Shown here piece after piece: positions 1-5,088 of a stretch of 5,088 bases of DNA. Origin of the DNA: Deltaproteobacteria bacterium (GTDB lineage: Bacteria > Myxococcota_A > UBA796 > GCA-2862545). The DNA is taken from positions 1-5,088 of the forward strand of contig JAFDJI010000400.1 of the NCBI GenBank assembly GCA_019307545.1, written 5' to 3'. The position numbers and the translations under genes were made by a program. Position 1 is the stretch's first letter; every line of letters starts with the position of its first letter. Below the pieces are notes generated by a model. That model saw nothing but the letters and a program-made list of their open reading frames with translations. It was not told the origin of the DNA and did not search any database.

Positions 1-40
1 TCGACCAGCGGGGACCAAACCGAGCCCTGAGAACCGTACA

Positions 41-1361
41 ATGGCGGCGCCCATGCGCACTTGCTGGTTGCCGCTGCTGCTCCTGACCCTTGCCCTCCCG
101 GCCCTCGGTGGGGGTGGTGACCCTCCCGCCGACCAGCAGGCGGCCGCAGGGGTGATGGACCTGTTGCTCGCACACACCGACGGCACGCCCCGCGCCGGCG
201 TCCAAATCGAGGTGGAGGATGTGGTGATCGGTTCGACGGGAGCCGACGGACGGGCTCGCGTCCACCTGGCGCCCGGTAGCTGGGTCCTTGCAGTCGAACA
301 GGGCGACGGGCCCGGCATGGGGACGGGCGAGTGGGACGACGCGGATCTCCACCTGAGATTGCGTCCAGGCGCCTCGTCCACCTCTGGGGGGCGGGATCAG
401 CGGGCGGAGTTCATCGTCCGCATCGACCAGGGCACGGTTTCGGCGGTGGACCTCGAGATCTCCCAAGCCGGGCACTCGTTCGGTGCCGAGTCTGGGGGAG
501 CTGTTGGCCCGACCCCCTACCCGAGTGGCGTCCTGCATGGGCGGGTCCTCGCGGGTCGCGGTGCGCCCGTCGCCGGCGCCCGCATCTATGCCGGAGGCGA
601 TCACCGATGAGGAAGGACGGTTCGAGCTGGGCCTTCCGCAGGGAAGCTACGATCTGAGAATCGAGGCACCCGGTGTGCCGGCCGTGCTCCTTGCCGCGAC
701 GCCGCTACCCGTCACCCGGGCCTTCGCGAGAGAGGTCGCTCGGAGCACGCGTCGCAATGAGCTTCGCATCGACCTCGACCACCGGCCCCTTCGCGAGGAA
801 CGCGGGCGGCCGGGCAGCACCGAGCCGTTCGTCCTGGGCCGGCCGGAGGGGGAGAACGTCGAGGTCATGGGGGTGGACTGGTGCACCTGGCAAGCGTACG
901 TGGCCGACCACGGCCAGCGCTGCCTGCACATCCTGGACCTGCGGCACGGCAGCCACCAGATCAGCTGCGAGCGCTCCGATCAGCCCGTCTCGGAGATCAC
1001 CTCGTCGCTCCCATCCCGACTGGACCCACTGCAGGAGGACCGGTCGGGACGCGCCGTGGCGAGGTGCGCGGTGGTCAACATGGCGCCCTACGGTTTCGCC
1101 GGACGAGGCGTGGATTTGGAGACGAAGTGCGCCATCCGGCTAGACGACCGGAAGGTCGACTCGGATGGAAGCTACGACACCTTCGATGTCCACCGGTCCA
1201 TTACCCTACGGACCTACCTGGTCGAGCCGCCGGCGGGGACCTCGTTCCTCATCGCGGTGGGCAGTGACGAGGCGAGCGCTATCGTGCGCTTCGAGCACGT
1301 TCCGTGGACAGCCGTGGGGTTGGACACGGCGTACCCCACTCCCCCCTACTGCGAGGAGTGA
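41..1361 (+). CDS. Secreted protein with carboxypeptidase-regulatory-like repeats, interrupted by a one-base frameshift
   Basis: One gene appears split between two frames. The first part (41-610) starts with a signal peptide (residues 5-23, MRTCWLPLLLLTLALPALG, no lipobox cysteine). It continues with a first beta-sandwich repeat (about 37-87, with TPRAGVQIEVED, then GADGRARVHLAPG) and the front half of a second (from 163, GRVLAGRGAPVAGARIYAGG). The rest of that second repeat (TDEEGRFELGLPQGSYDLRIEAPG) lies one frame over and reads on to the stop at 1359-1361. Removing one base near 594-597 joins them into a protein of about 439 residues. This sandwich fold (CarboxypepD_reg-like) is common in secreted, adhesive or structural proteins. 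The C-terminal 230 residues are unrecognised and hold six cysteines (about 281, 294, 309, 342, 363, 437), which suggests disulfides outside the cytoplasm. The start is uncertain: ATG 41 or ATG 53, neither with a strong ribosome site, and the frame is open to the window edge. The shift may be a real mutation or an assembly error. Confidence 0.75.
588..610 (+). other. Frameshift site in the secreted repeat protein
   Basis: Upstream of this point the frame starting at 41 is coherent and ends at TGA 608-610. Downstream the coherent frame is one base later. The join falls inside the conserved core of a regulatory-like repeat, between ARIYAGG and TDEEGRFEL, so the position is constrained to about 588-606. 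Dropping one G from the GGAGGCG run (593-599) restores a typical repeat sequence. A shift at the CGA-TGA junction (605-610) would also join the frames but gives a less typical repeat. Confidence 0.7.
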
Positions 1362-1399
1362 GGTCCAGCTCCGAGCGCGATAGACGTCCTCGTCGAACC

Positions 1400-1405
1400 G
1401 GAGGG
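1400..1405 (+). promoter_or_regulatory. Ribosome binding site of the SGNH lipoprotein gene
   Basis: GGAGGG lies 3 bases before ATG 1409. It supports that start over the in-frame ATG at 1304, which lies inside the preceding gene and would put 35 non-signal residues before the signal peptide. The spacing is slightly short. Confidence 0.6.
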
Positions 1406-1408
1406 CGG

Positions 1409-2875
1409 ATGCGAGGAGCCGGGTTCCTGTTGTTGCTGGCTGTCGCGTGCAGGTCGGAACCCGACCCGTGCGGGGAGTGCGACGACACCGCGGACTCCAC
1501 AGACGACACCGGCGACACCGGCGACACCGGCGACACCAGCGACACCGGCGACACCGGCGACATCGAGTCCTTCGAACCGGGTCGCATCCTGTTCATCGGC
1601 AACAGCTTCACCCTGGGCGGGCCGGTGCCCGACATCGTCGACCTGCTCGCCAACGACGCCGGCTGGGCCGATCCCGACATCGAAACCAGCGCGTTTGGGG
1701 GTGAGACCCTCGAGGGCCATCGGGATCGTTCCGCGACCCTGGACAAGGTCGACGCGGGCGACTGGGACGTGCTGGTGCTCCAGGAGTACAGCACGCGGCC
1801 GACCGACAACATCGGCGACCCGGTGCAGTTCAAGACCGACGCGACCTGGTTCCACGATCGCGTGCTCGAGAACAGTCCGGACGTACACGTGGTGCTGTAC
1901 GAGACCTGGGCGCGGCACCCAGACCACGCCATCTACCCAGGCTCGTTCGCGGATCCGGCGGAGATGCAGGCACAGCTCCGCACCCACTACAACGACGCGG
2001 CCGACAACTGGATCCCCACCAATGCGACCGCGTCTCCCATCGCACCGCTGCAGGTCGCGCCTGTGGGAGACGCCTGGGAGGGGCACCTGGCCGAGCCCGA
2101 CCCGGTGCGCCTGCACGCCTCCGACGACTACCACGCCGCCCTTGCCGGACAGTACCTGAACGCCCTGGTGATCTACGCGACGATCTACGGGCGCAGCGCC
2201 GCGCAGCGCACGCCGTGGAAGCTCCCTCCAGAGGATGCGAAGCGACTCCATGTCGCCGCGGACGCAACGACCGGGCTCCAGGTCCCCGGCGGACCAGACC
2301 ACGCTGCGCTGCCCACGGGGTTGACCACCGGCCAGCGGGTGCGCCTCGACCTGGGCAGCAGCAGCGAGCCCACGGCCAACACGGGGTGGAACGACTTGAC
2401 CAGCCCCACCGGGGGCATCGCGGGTAATCTCCAGGTCGACCAGGGCGCCACGAGCACCGTCGACATCTCGGTCACCGACGCGTTCGGGGGGGTGAACACC
2501 AGCGGGCTGGAGTCCGCGCTGTATCCGGCGTCCGCCGCACAGGACTCCTTCTTCTGCGGCTCCTTCGACGACCACGCCGAAGGCCTGGAGCGCCCCGGAG
2601 CGGTGACCCTGCACGGGCTGGACCCGGCGGGGACCTACCGGCTCCTGCTCTTCGCATCACGCAGCGGCACTGACGGGGGGCGGGGACGGCTGACGCGGTA
2701 CACCGCCGACGGGCAGTGGGCCGACCTCGAGGTGTCGGACAACACCACCACCCAGGCGGAGCTGTCCGGTGTGCAGCCGGCATCCGACGGCACGCTCGCC
2801 CTCGAGGTGGCCGTCAGCCCCGACGGCACAGGCCGCTTCTGCTACCTGGGCGTCTTGGAGCTGGTCCGGGAGTAG
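1409..2875 (+). CDS. SGNH-family (DUF4886-like) hydrolase lipoprotein with DTG linker and C-terminal beta-sandwich domain
   Basis: A 488-residue exported lipoprotein. Residues 1-14 (MRGAGFLLLLAVAC) form a lipoprotein signal peptide with Cys14 as the lipidation site; the -3 residue is Ala, so the lipobox is acceptable but not canonical. An Asp-Thr-Gly linker (about 25-51) follows. The hydrolase domain (about 57-262) shows ILFIGNSFTLGG (nucleophile Ser66 in the GNS form of the GDS block), AFGGETLEGH (98-104), WDVLVLQEYS (119-128) and ASDDYHAALAGQYLNALVIY, in which Asp239 and His242 fit the DxxH catalytic pair. These motifs and their order match the DUF4886-type SGNH fold, so an esterase or deacetylase acting on surface or extracellular carbohydrate is plausible; the substrate is unknown. 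Residues about 305-488 form a separate beta-rich domain (VRLDLGSSS, GWNDLTSP, LHGLDPAGTYRLLLFASR, FCYLGVLEL). It resembles malectin-like or carbohydrate-binding modules fused to such hydrolases, but this is from memory of the pattern. The gene starts 47 bases after gene 1 on the same strand with no terminator between, so co-transcription is likely. Confidence 0.88.
   Translation: MRGAGFLLLLAVACRSEPDPCGECDDTADSTDDTGDTGDTGDTSDTGDTGDIESFEPGRILFIGNSFTLGGPVPDIVDLLANDAGWADPDIETSAFGGETLEGHRDRSATLDKVDAGDWDVLVLQEYSTRPTDNIGDPVQFKTDATWFHDRVLENSPDVHVVLYETWARHPDHAIYPGSFADPAEMQAQLRTHYNDAADNWIPTNATASPIAPLQVAPVGDAWEGHLAEPDPVRLHASDDYHAALAGQYLNALVIYATIYGRSAAQRTPWKLPPEDAKRLHVAADATTGLQVPGGPDHAALPTGLTTGQRVRLDLGSSSEPTANTGWNDLTSPTGGIAGNLQVDQGATSTVDISVTDAFGGVNTSGLESALYPASAAQDSFFCGSFDDHAEGLERPGAVTLHGLDPAGTYRLLLFASRSGTDGGRGRLTRYTADGQWADLEVSDNTTTQAELSGVQPASDGTLALEVAVSPDGTGRFCYLGVLELVRE
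1505..1558 (+). repeat. Six tandem 9-bp units encoding Asp-Thr-Gly
   Basis: GACACCGGC is repeated six times head to tail, in frame; the fourth copy has one change (GACACCAGC, giving Asp-Thr-Ser). It encodes residues 33-50 of the SGNH lipoprotein, just after the lipidated cysteine. Such acidic, flexible linkers hold a catalytic domain away from the membrane. Copy number of units like this can vary by slippage without breaking the frame. Confidence 0.9.
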
Positions 2876-2878
2876 GGG

Positions 2879-3274
2879 CTACTCGCACGCCCCCAAGGCC
2901 GGCATCTCGACCTCGACATCGCCGTCGACCTCTACCTCGGCGTACGCACAGGCCTCCGGGGTCTGGCTTCCGCCCATCATGGTGACTGTGGTGATGTCGT
3001 ACAGGCCGGGCTCGAGGAGAAGGGGCACGCCGTTGTCGCAGGGTGTTTCGCCAATCAGCTCGCGAATGGGCTCGCTCTCCGAGAACGGGTCGCTATCGAT
3101 GGGGATGCACGAGTAGCCGACCGCGCGGTCCTCCTCGGCGTCCCGGGCCTCCGAGATGAGGGCCAGACCGTCGGCGCCGGTGAGGCCATCGACGGTCACG
3201 GTGATGACCCCGGGCTCCGCGGGGTTGCAGGCGGCGAGGGCCGCGAAAAACAGGGCAGAAGACATTGAACGCAC
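2879..3274 (-). CDS. Small hypothetical lipoprotein with four extra cysteines
   Basis: A 131-residue protein read from GTG 3274. The start rests on a consensus AAGGAG (3282-3287) 7 bases upstream. The next in-frame ATG (3265) would leave that site 16 bases away, and an ATG further out (3319) would add a long arginine-rich extension before the signal peptide. The N-terminus (residues 1-16) is a lipoprotein signal with a canonical lipobox, LAAC, and Cys16 as the modified residue. The mature part opens with a short beta-rich stretch (GVITVTVDGLTG), then an acidic segment with Cys56 and Cys79. A second beta segment (LLLEPGLYDITTVTMMGG) precedes Cys109 and Cys130; two disulfides are possible. The LEPGLYDITTV part recalls small transthyretin-like sandwich domains, but I do not recognise a family. 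It converges on the SGNH gene with 3 bases between stop codons and follows the PhnA-like gene by 76 bases. Function unknown. Confidence 0.82.
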   Translation of the reverse strand: MRSMSSALFFAALAACNPAEPGVITVTVDGLTGADGLALISEARDAEEDRAVGYSCIPIDSDPFSESEPIRELIGETPCDNGVPLLLEPGLYDITTVTMMGGSQTPEACAYAEVEVDGDVEVEMPALGACE

Positions 3275-3350
3275 GTTTGGACTCCTTGGCCAGGATGAAT
3301 CACGACGGGTGCTTGGCAAGCGTAAGGGATTCGAGCGTGTCGATCACGCC
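3275..3350 (-). other. Leader between the PhnA-like gene and the small lipoprotein gene
   Basis: These 76 bases separate two minus-strand genes. They hold the AAGGAG ribosome site of the downstream gene (3282-3287). I see no T-rich hairpin terminator and no convincing promoter, so read-through from the PhnA-like gene is possible but not shown. Confidence 0.4.
3282..3287 (-). promoter_or_regulatory. Ribosome binding site that selects the GTG start of the small lipoprotein
   Basis: On the minus strand AAGGAG stands 7 bases before GTG 3274, the ideal spacing. For the ATG at 3265 the spacing would be 16. It therefore decides the start, and it adds an arginine to the signal peptide n-region. Confidence 0.7.
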
Positions 3351-3746
3351 CTATTGGCCCAGCCGCTCCTCGACCTCTTCCGGGATCCACACCCCATCCA
3401 GGCACTCCGCCGCCCACCCCACGTCGTTCTCCGCGAGGCGCCGCAGGAGCCGGAGGGCCGCGACCTTCACCGGGAGCGGGTCCGCCCACACCGCGCCCTC
3501 CAGGAAGCGCAGGTCCCCGGTATCGCGGGGGAGCTTCTTCACCTCGATCACGTCCCGACAGCGGGCACAGGCGAGCATCGCGGCATCGACGTCGGGCTCC
3601 TCGTCCATCGGCGGCACCTCGATCACCCGCAGGTCGTCGCCCCCGCCGCACAGCTCGCACACCGACCCGGCGCGACGAGAAATATCCTTCCCCAGTGCGT
3701 GTACCGCCGCCACATGGGCGTCGAACCGGTCTCTGCCCCGCGCCAT
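3351..3746 (-). CDS. PhnA-domain-family zinc-binding protein (N-terminal module only)
   Basis: A 131-residue, probably cytoplasmic protein; no signal peptide or membrane segment is visible. ATG 3746 is chosen because GGAGGAGG (3752-3759) lies 5 bases before it. A GTG at 3773 is in frame but would place that site inside the gene. From the ATG, Cys30-x2-Cys33 (SRRAGSVCELCGG) and Cys60-x2-Cys63 (LACARCRDVI) form a four-cysteine zinc site. Between them DLRVIEVPP matches the conserved EVPP segment of PhnA-domain proteins, and after them VWADPLPVKVAALRLLRRL matches the family's W-x-PxVQVxAWRML-RL helix. Many relatives carry an SH3-like PhnA domain after this module; here the protein ends about where that domain would start. 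Despite the name, these proteins are not established phosphonate enzymes and no phosphonate genes are nearby. It is divergent from the 64-residue gene and 76 bases upstream of the small lipoprotein gene. Confidence 0.8.
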   Translation of the reverse strand: MARGRDRFDAHVAAVHALGKDISRRAGSVCELCGGGDDLRVIEVPPMDEEPDVDAAMLACARCRDVIEVKKLPRDTGDLRFLEGAVWADPLPVKVAALRLLRRLAENDVGWAAECLDGVWIPEEVEERLGQ

Positions 3747-3751
3747 CTGCG

Positions 3752-3759
3752 CCTCCTCC
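3752..3759 (-). promoter_or_regulatory. Ribosome binding site of the PhnA-like gene
   Basis: GGAGGAGG on the minus strand, 5 bases before ATG 3746. It is a strong site and argues against the longer GTG start at 3773. Confidence 0.75.
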
Positions 3760-3851
3760 GCCTCGGTCCGCACAGCCTATCCCAACCGGGCAACGGCCCA
3801 AGAAACCACTTCACATCCCACGCGGCTGGCCGATTAGACGATAGGAACCCG
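3760..3851. promoter_or_regulatory. Divergent intergenic region, probable location of two promoters
   Basis: This stretch lies between the divergent PhnA-like gene and the 64-residue gene, so promoters for both are expected here. It is less GC-rich than the flanking coding sequence in its middle part. TTCACA at 3810-3815 could be a -35 element for the plus-strand gene, but no good -10 element follows at 17 bases (ATTAGA at 3833). I see no clear operator palindrome. The assignment rests on gene layout, not on a recognised motif. Confidence 0.35.
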
Positions 3852-3861
3852 GAAAGGCACC

Positions 3862-4056
3862 ATGAACGCAGGCACCCCTCTACCCGTGGAACACACCGCA
3901 GGACAGCGATTCGACCGGCTCGAGGCGCGCCCGCTTCCCGATGGACGGATCGCGCTCTCCTCCGCACGCGACGGCTCGATCGTGGCGGTCATCGACCGCG
4001 CGTTCCTGCGCTCCTTCGAGCACCTGCTGATGTCGGGGAGCGAGCCTACCGGGTGA
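3862..4056 (+). CDS. Hypothetical 64-residue protein
   Basis: A small, probably cytoplasmic protein without signal peptide, cysteine or membrane segment. ATG 3862 is preceded by GGAAAGG (3851-3857), an acceptable ribosome site with 4-base spacing. Codons are strongly G/C-ending, as in the neighbours. After a loose N-terminus, the sequence RLEARPLPDGRIALSSARDG followed by SIVAVIDRAFLRSFEHLL reads as a beta-hairpin with an Asp-Gly turn, a short strand and an amphipathic helix, which looks like a real small fold. I do not recognise a family. Its last 11 bases overlap the 3' end of the convergent lipoprotein gene on the other strand. Longer open frames across this stretch on either strand lack sensible starts or protein-like composition, so this frame is preferred. 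Confidence 0.62.
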   Translation: MNAGTPLPVEHTAGQRFDRLEARPLPDGRIALSSARDGSIVAVIDRAFLRSFEHLLMSGSEPTG

Positions 4057-4621
4057 TCGCCTCCGGATCGTAGGCGGCCAGCTTCTCCAGGCGCGGACGG
4101 AGCGTTTCGGTCACCTCGTCGGGTTCGGTGAAGACCGCCCCCACCACGGCCCACATCATCGTGGTGCGGCCGTCGCGGAGCAGGCAGTAGTTGCCTACCT
4201 CGAGCCCGACCTCGTTGAGGAGCACCATGCACTCGTCCTGGTCCCCCCAGGTCAGCAGGTCGTCCCGCTGGACGCGCTCCACACCCCCAGCGAAGCCAAT
4301 GGCGGCCCCTATCTTCACCGCGCTATAGGTCAGCTTGGCCTCGCTCGGGTCGGTATCCACCGTGATCTGGGTCACGACCATCAGCGGCGTCCCGGCATTC
4401 TCCAGGTCCTCGTACTCGTAGTCCAGCTCCCACGCACCCAGAGACTTGGCCAGCGCCCATGTCTCCTTCGATGGGTCGATGGCGAGGCTCGGGTGGGTGC
4501 GCAGCAGGTCGTGTGCGGTGAAGACCACCTCCTGGTCTTGGGGGGTGAGGGCCATCTGCCCACCCCCACAGGCCAGGGTGGCCAACCCCACCGCACCCAG
4601 TACAACCGTCATCACGCGCAT
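4046..4621 (-). CDS. Hypothetical lipoprotein (191 residues)
   Basis: Starts at ATG 4621 with a perfect AGGAGG (4627-4632) 5 bases upstream. Residues 1-18 (MRVMTVVLGAVGLATLAC) are a lipoprotein signal peptide with Cys18 as the lipidation site, followed by GGG rather than an inner-membrane-retention Asp. The mature protein has an N-terminal stretch that looks helical (LTPQDQEVVFTAHDLLRTHP), a WELDYEYED segment, then alternating beta strands (PLMVVTQITVDT, AKLTYSAVKIG). A glycine-rich AIGFAGG follows, then Cys131 and Cys146, which could pair, and a C-terminal segment ending near RPRLEKLAAYDP. The segment ECMVLLNEVGLEVGNYCLLR followed by GRTTMMWAVVGAVF suggests a compact alpha-beta domain binding something at the cell envelope, but no family is recognised. 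It follows the partial upstream gene by 9 bases, so the two form an operon. Its 3' end overlaps the convergent 64-residue gene by 11 bases. Confidence 0.85.
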   Translation of the reverse strand: MRVMTVVLGAVGLATLACGGGQMALTPQDQEVVFTAHDLLRTHPSLAIDPSKETWALAKSLGAWELDYEYEDLENAGTPLMVVTQITVDTDPSEAKLTYSAVKIGAAIGFAGGVERVQRDDLLTWGDQDECMVLLNEVGLEVGNYCLLRDGRTTMMWAVVGAVFTEPDEVTETLRPRLEKLAAYDPEAITR

Positions 4622-4626
4622 CGAAA

Positions 4627-4632
4627 CCTCCT
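4627..4632 (-). promoter_or_regulatory. Ribosome binding site of the 191-residue lipoprotein, overlapping the upstream stop codon
   Basis: AGGAGG on the minus strand, 5 bases before ATG 4621. It shares bases with the TAG stop of the upstream gene (4631-4633), an arrangement typical of translationally coupled operon genes. Confidence 0.75.
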
Positions 4633-5088
4633 ACTGTTCCGGAGAGGCCTCGTCCTCCGCCATCAGGCCCTCGAAGCGCCAGGTGAGGTCCCCGCCGGGC
4701 GTCCAGGAGAGCACCAGGTCGCCGAAGGGACTGGCCATGAGCAGCTCCAGGTCCTCTTGGGGGATGTCGGTGTCGTCGAAGTTCTCCACGTCCTTGAACC
4801 GGAGCATGATCTTGTCGCCCTCGATGAGGTTGTCGCTGGCGCTGTAGAGCTCGTCGCCGCGGCGCAGGCGGAACACCGGGCGGAGGATGGCCAGTTCGCG
4901 GGGCAGCTCCACCAGCACGTTATCGCTGCCCATGCGCGACTCAATCTCCATCGACGATCCGTCGGGGACCCCATCCACGATGTCGTGCACCGTCTTGTTG
5001 AACTGCGGGTGGCGCTCGGCGACGGGGTGGCGGACCTCCTTGTCGCGGATCCCGGCGGCGCGGCGCCGCTCGCGAAATTCCTCGGACT
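4631..5088 (-). CDS. C-terminal part of an unrecognised protein (gene continues beyond the window)
   Basis: The minus-strand frame ending at TAG 4631-4633 stays open to the window edge, giving 151 residues plus a partial codon, so the true start lies outside. Internal GTG (4990) and ATG candidates lack good ribosome sites and sit inside continuous protein-like sequence, so I treat the gene as partial. The visible start is basic and helical (EEFRERRRAAGIRDKEVRHP). It is followed by a segment with strand-like stretches (SSMEIESRMGSDNVLVELP, PVFRLRRGDELYSASDNLIE, KIMLRFKDVENF). An acidic stretch (DDTDIPQEDLELLMASPFGD) and WTPGGDLTWRFEG follow, then a disordered acidic tail (AEDEASPEQ). No catalytic motif, membrane segment or cysteine is visible. 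It sits 9 bases upstream of the lipoprotein gene and is surely co-transcribed with it. Function unknown. Confidence 0.8.
   Translation of the reverse strand, partial: SEEFRERRRAAGIRDKEVRHPVAERHPQFNKTVHDIVDGVPDGSSMEIESRMGSDNVLVELPRELAILRPVFRLRRGDELYSASDNLIEGDKIMLRFKDVENFDDTDIPQEDLELLMASPFGDLVLSWTPGGDLTWRFEGLMAEDEASPEQ

Noticed and set aside
1..30. Possible 3' end of an upstream plus-strand gene (frame 1, nine codons then TGA at 28-30)
   Set aside because: A ten-codon piece cannot be distinguished from chance; it would leave a plausible 10-base gap to ATG 41 but has no further support.
483..596. Separate gene starting at ATG 483 for the second half of the secreted protein
   Set aside because: The translation before about residue 38 is low-complexity and overlaps the good upstream frame. 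The coherent protein begins only where the upstream frame stops making sense, so a frameshift explains the data better.
1362..1408. Terminator or promoter between the secreted protein and the SGNH gene
   Set aside because: No hairpin with a T-run and no promoter-like elements could be seen in these 47 bases.
1346..2614. A 422-codon open frame on the minus strand opposite the SGNH lipoprotein gene
   Set aside because: It has no signal of a real protein: composition is Val/Gly/Arg-rich with GVAGVAG repeats that are simply the antisense of the DTG repeat. The plus-strand frame has clear motifs. Long antisense frames are common in GC-rich coding DNA.
3280..3296. Imperfect inverted repeat around the ribosome site of the small lipoprotein gene (TCCT...AGGA, 4-bp stem)
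   Set aside because: Four base pairs with a five-base loop is too weak to claim a regulatory hairpin; such matches are expected by chance.
3196..3801. A 201-codon minus-strand frame over the PhnA-like gene
   Set aside because: Gly/Arg-rich shadow in another frame of the same strand; it has none of the cysteine motifs.
3156..4073. A 305-codon plus-strand open frame crossing the PhnA-like gene and part of the small lipoprotein gene
   Set aside because: The translation is Arg/His/Pro-rich without domain features, and it conflicts with two minus-strand genes and a plus-strand gene that have ribosome sites and recognisable motifs.
1..5088. CRISPR array, tRNA or rRNA gene, insertion sequence, or defence or toxin-antitoxin module
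   Set aside because: No spaced direct repeats, no tRNA-like cloverleaf signature, no transposase motifs or flanking inverted repeats, and no nuclease, methylase or toxin motifs in any credible frame.

Overview
The window is dense, GC-rich bacterial DNA (about two-thirds G+C by eye, with strong G/C preference at third codon positions). Several traits suggest a Myxococcota-like (deltaproteobacterial) genome. Four of the seven genes encode exported proteins, and three of those are lipoproteins. One lipoprotein has an Asp-Thr-Gly repeat linker after the lipidated cysteine, and another exported protein carries carboxypeptidase-regulatory-like beta-sandwich repeats. The taxonomic call is an inference from style, not from a marker gene.

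Layout. (1) 41-1361, plus strand: a secreted protein with two regulatory-like beta-sandwich repeats and a six-cysteine C-terminal region. Its reading frame is broken by a one-base shift near 590-600. (2) 1409-2875, plus strand: a 488-residue lipoprotein with a DTG-repeat linker, an SGNH (GDSL-like, DUF4886-type) hydrolase domain and a C-terminal beta-sandwich, possibly carbohydrate-binding. It lies 47 bases after gene 1 and is probably co-transcribed with it. (3) 2879-3274, minus strand: a small lipoprotein with four further cysteines, meeting gene 2 tail to tail with 3 bases between. (4) 3351-3746, minus strand: a four-cysteine zinc-binding protein of the PhnA-domain family, reduced to the N-terminal module. 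(5) 3862-4056, plus strand: a 64-residue hypothetical protein read divergently from gene 4. (6) 4046-4621, minus strand: a hypothetical lipoprotein whose 3' end overlaps gene 5 by 11 bases. (7) 4631-5088, minus strand: the C-terminal part of an unrecognised protein, 9 bases upstream of gene 6 and evidently in the same operon.

How the genes might work together. Genes 1 and 2 look like a cell-surface pair (adhesive or structural secreted protein plus esterase-type lipoprotein). Genes 7 and 6 form a second, minus-strand transcription unit of unknown role. No mobile element, CRISPR array, RNA gene, toxin-antitoxin pair or defence module is visible. I see no strong case for a new multi-gene system here. 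The points most worth checking are the frameshift in gene 1, the domain architecture of gene 2, and the stand-alone PhnA N-terminal module. The window has no gene-free stretch over 300 bases.
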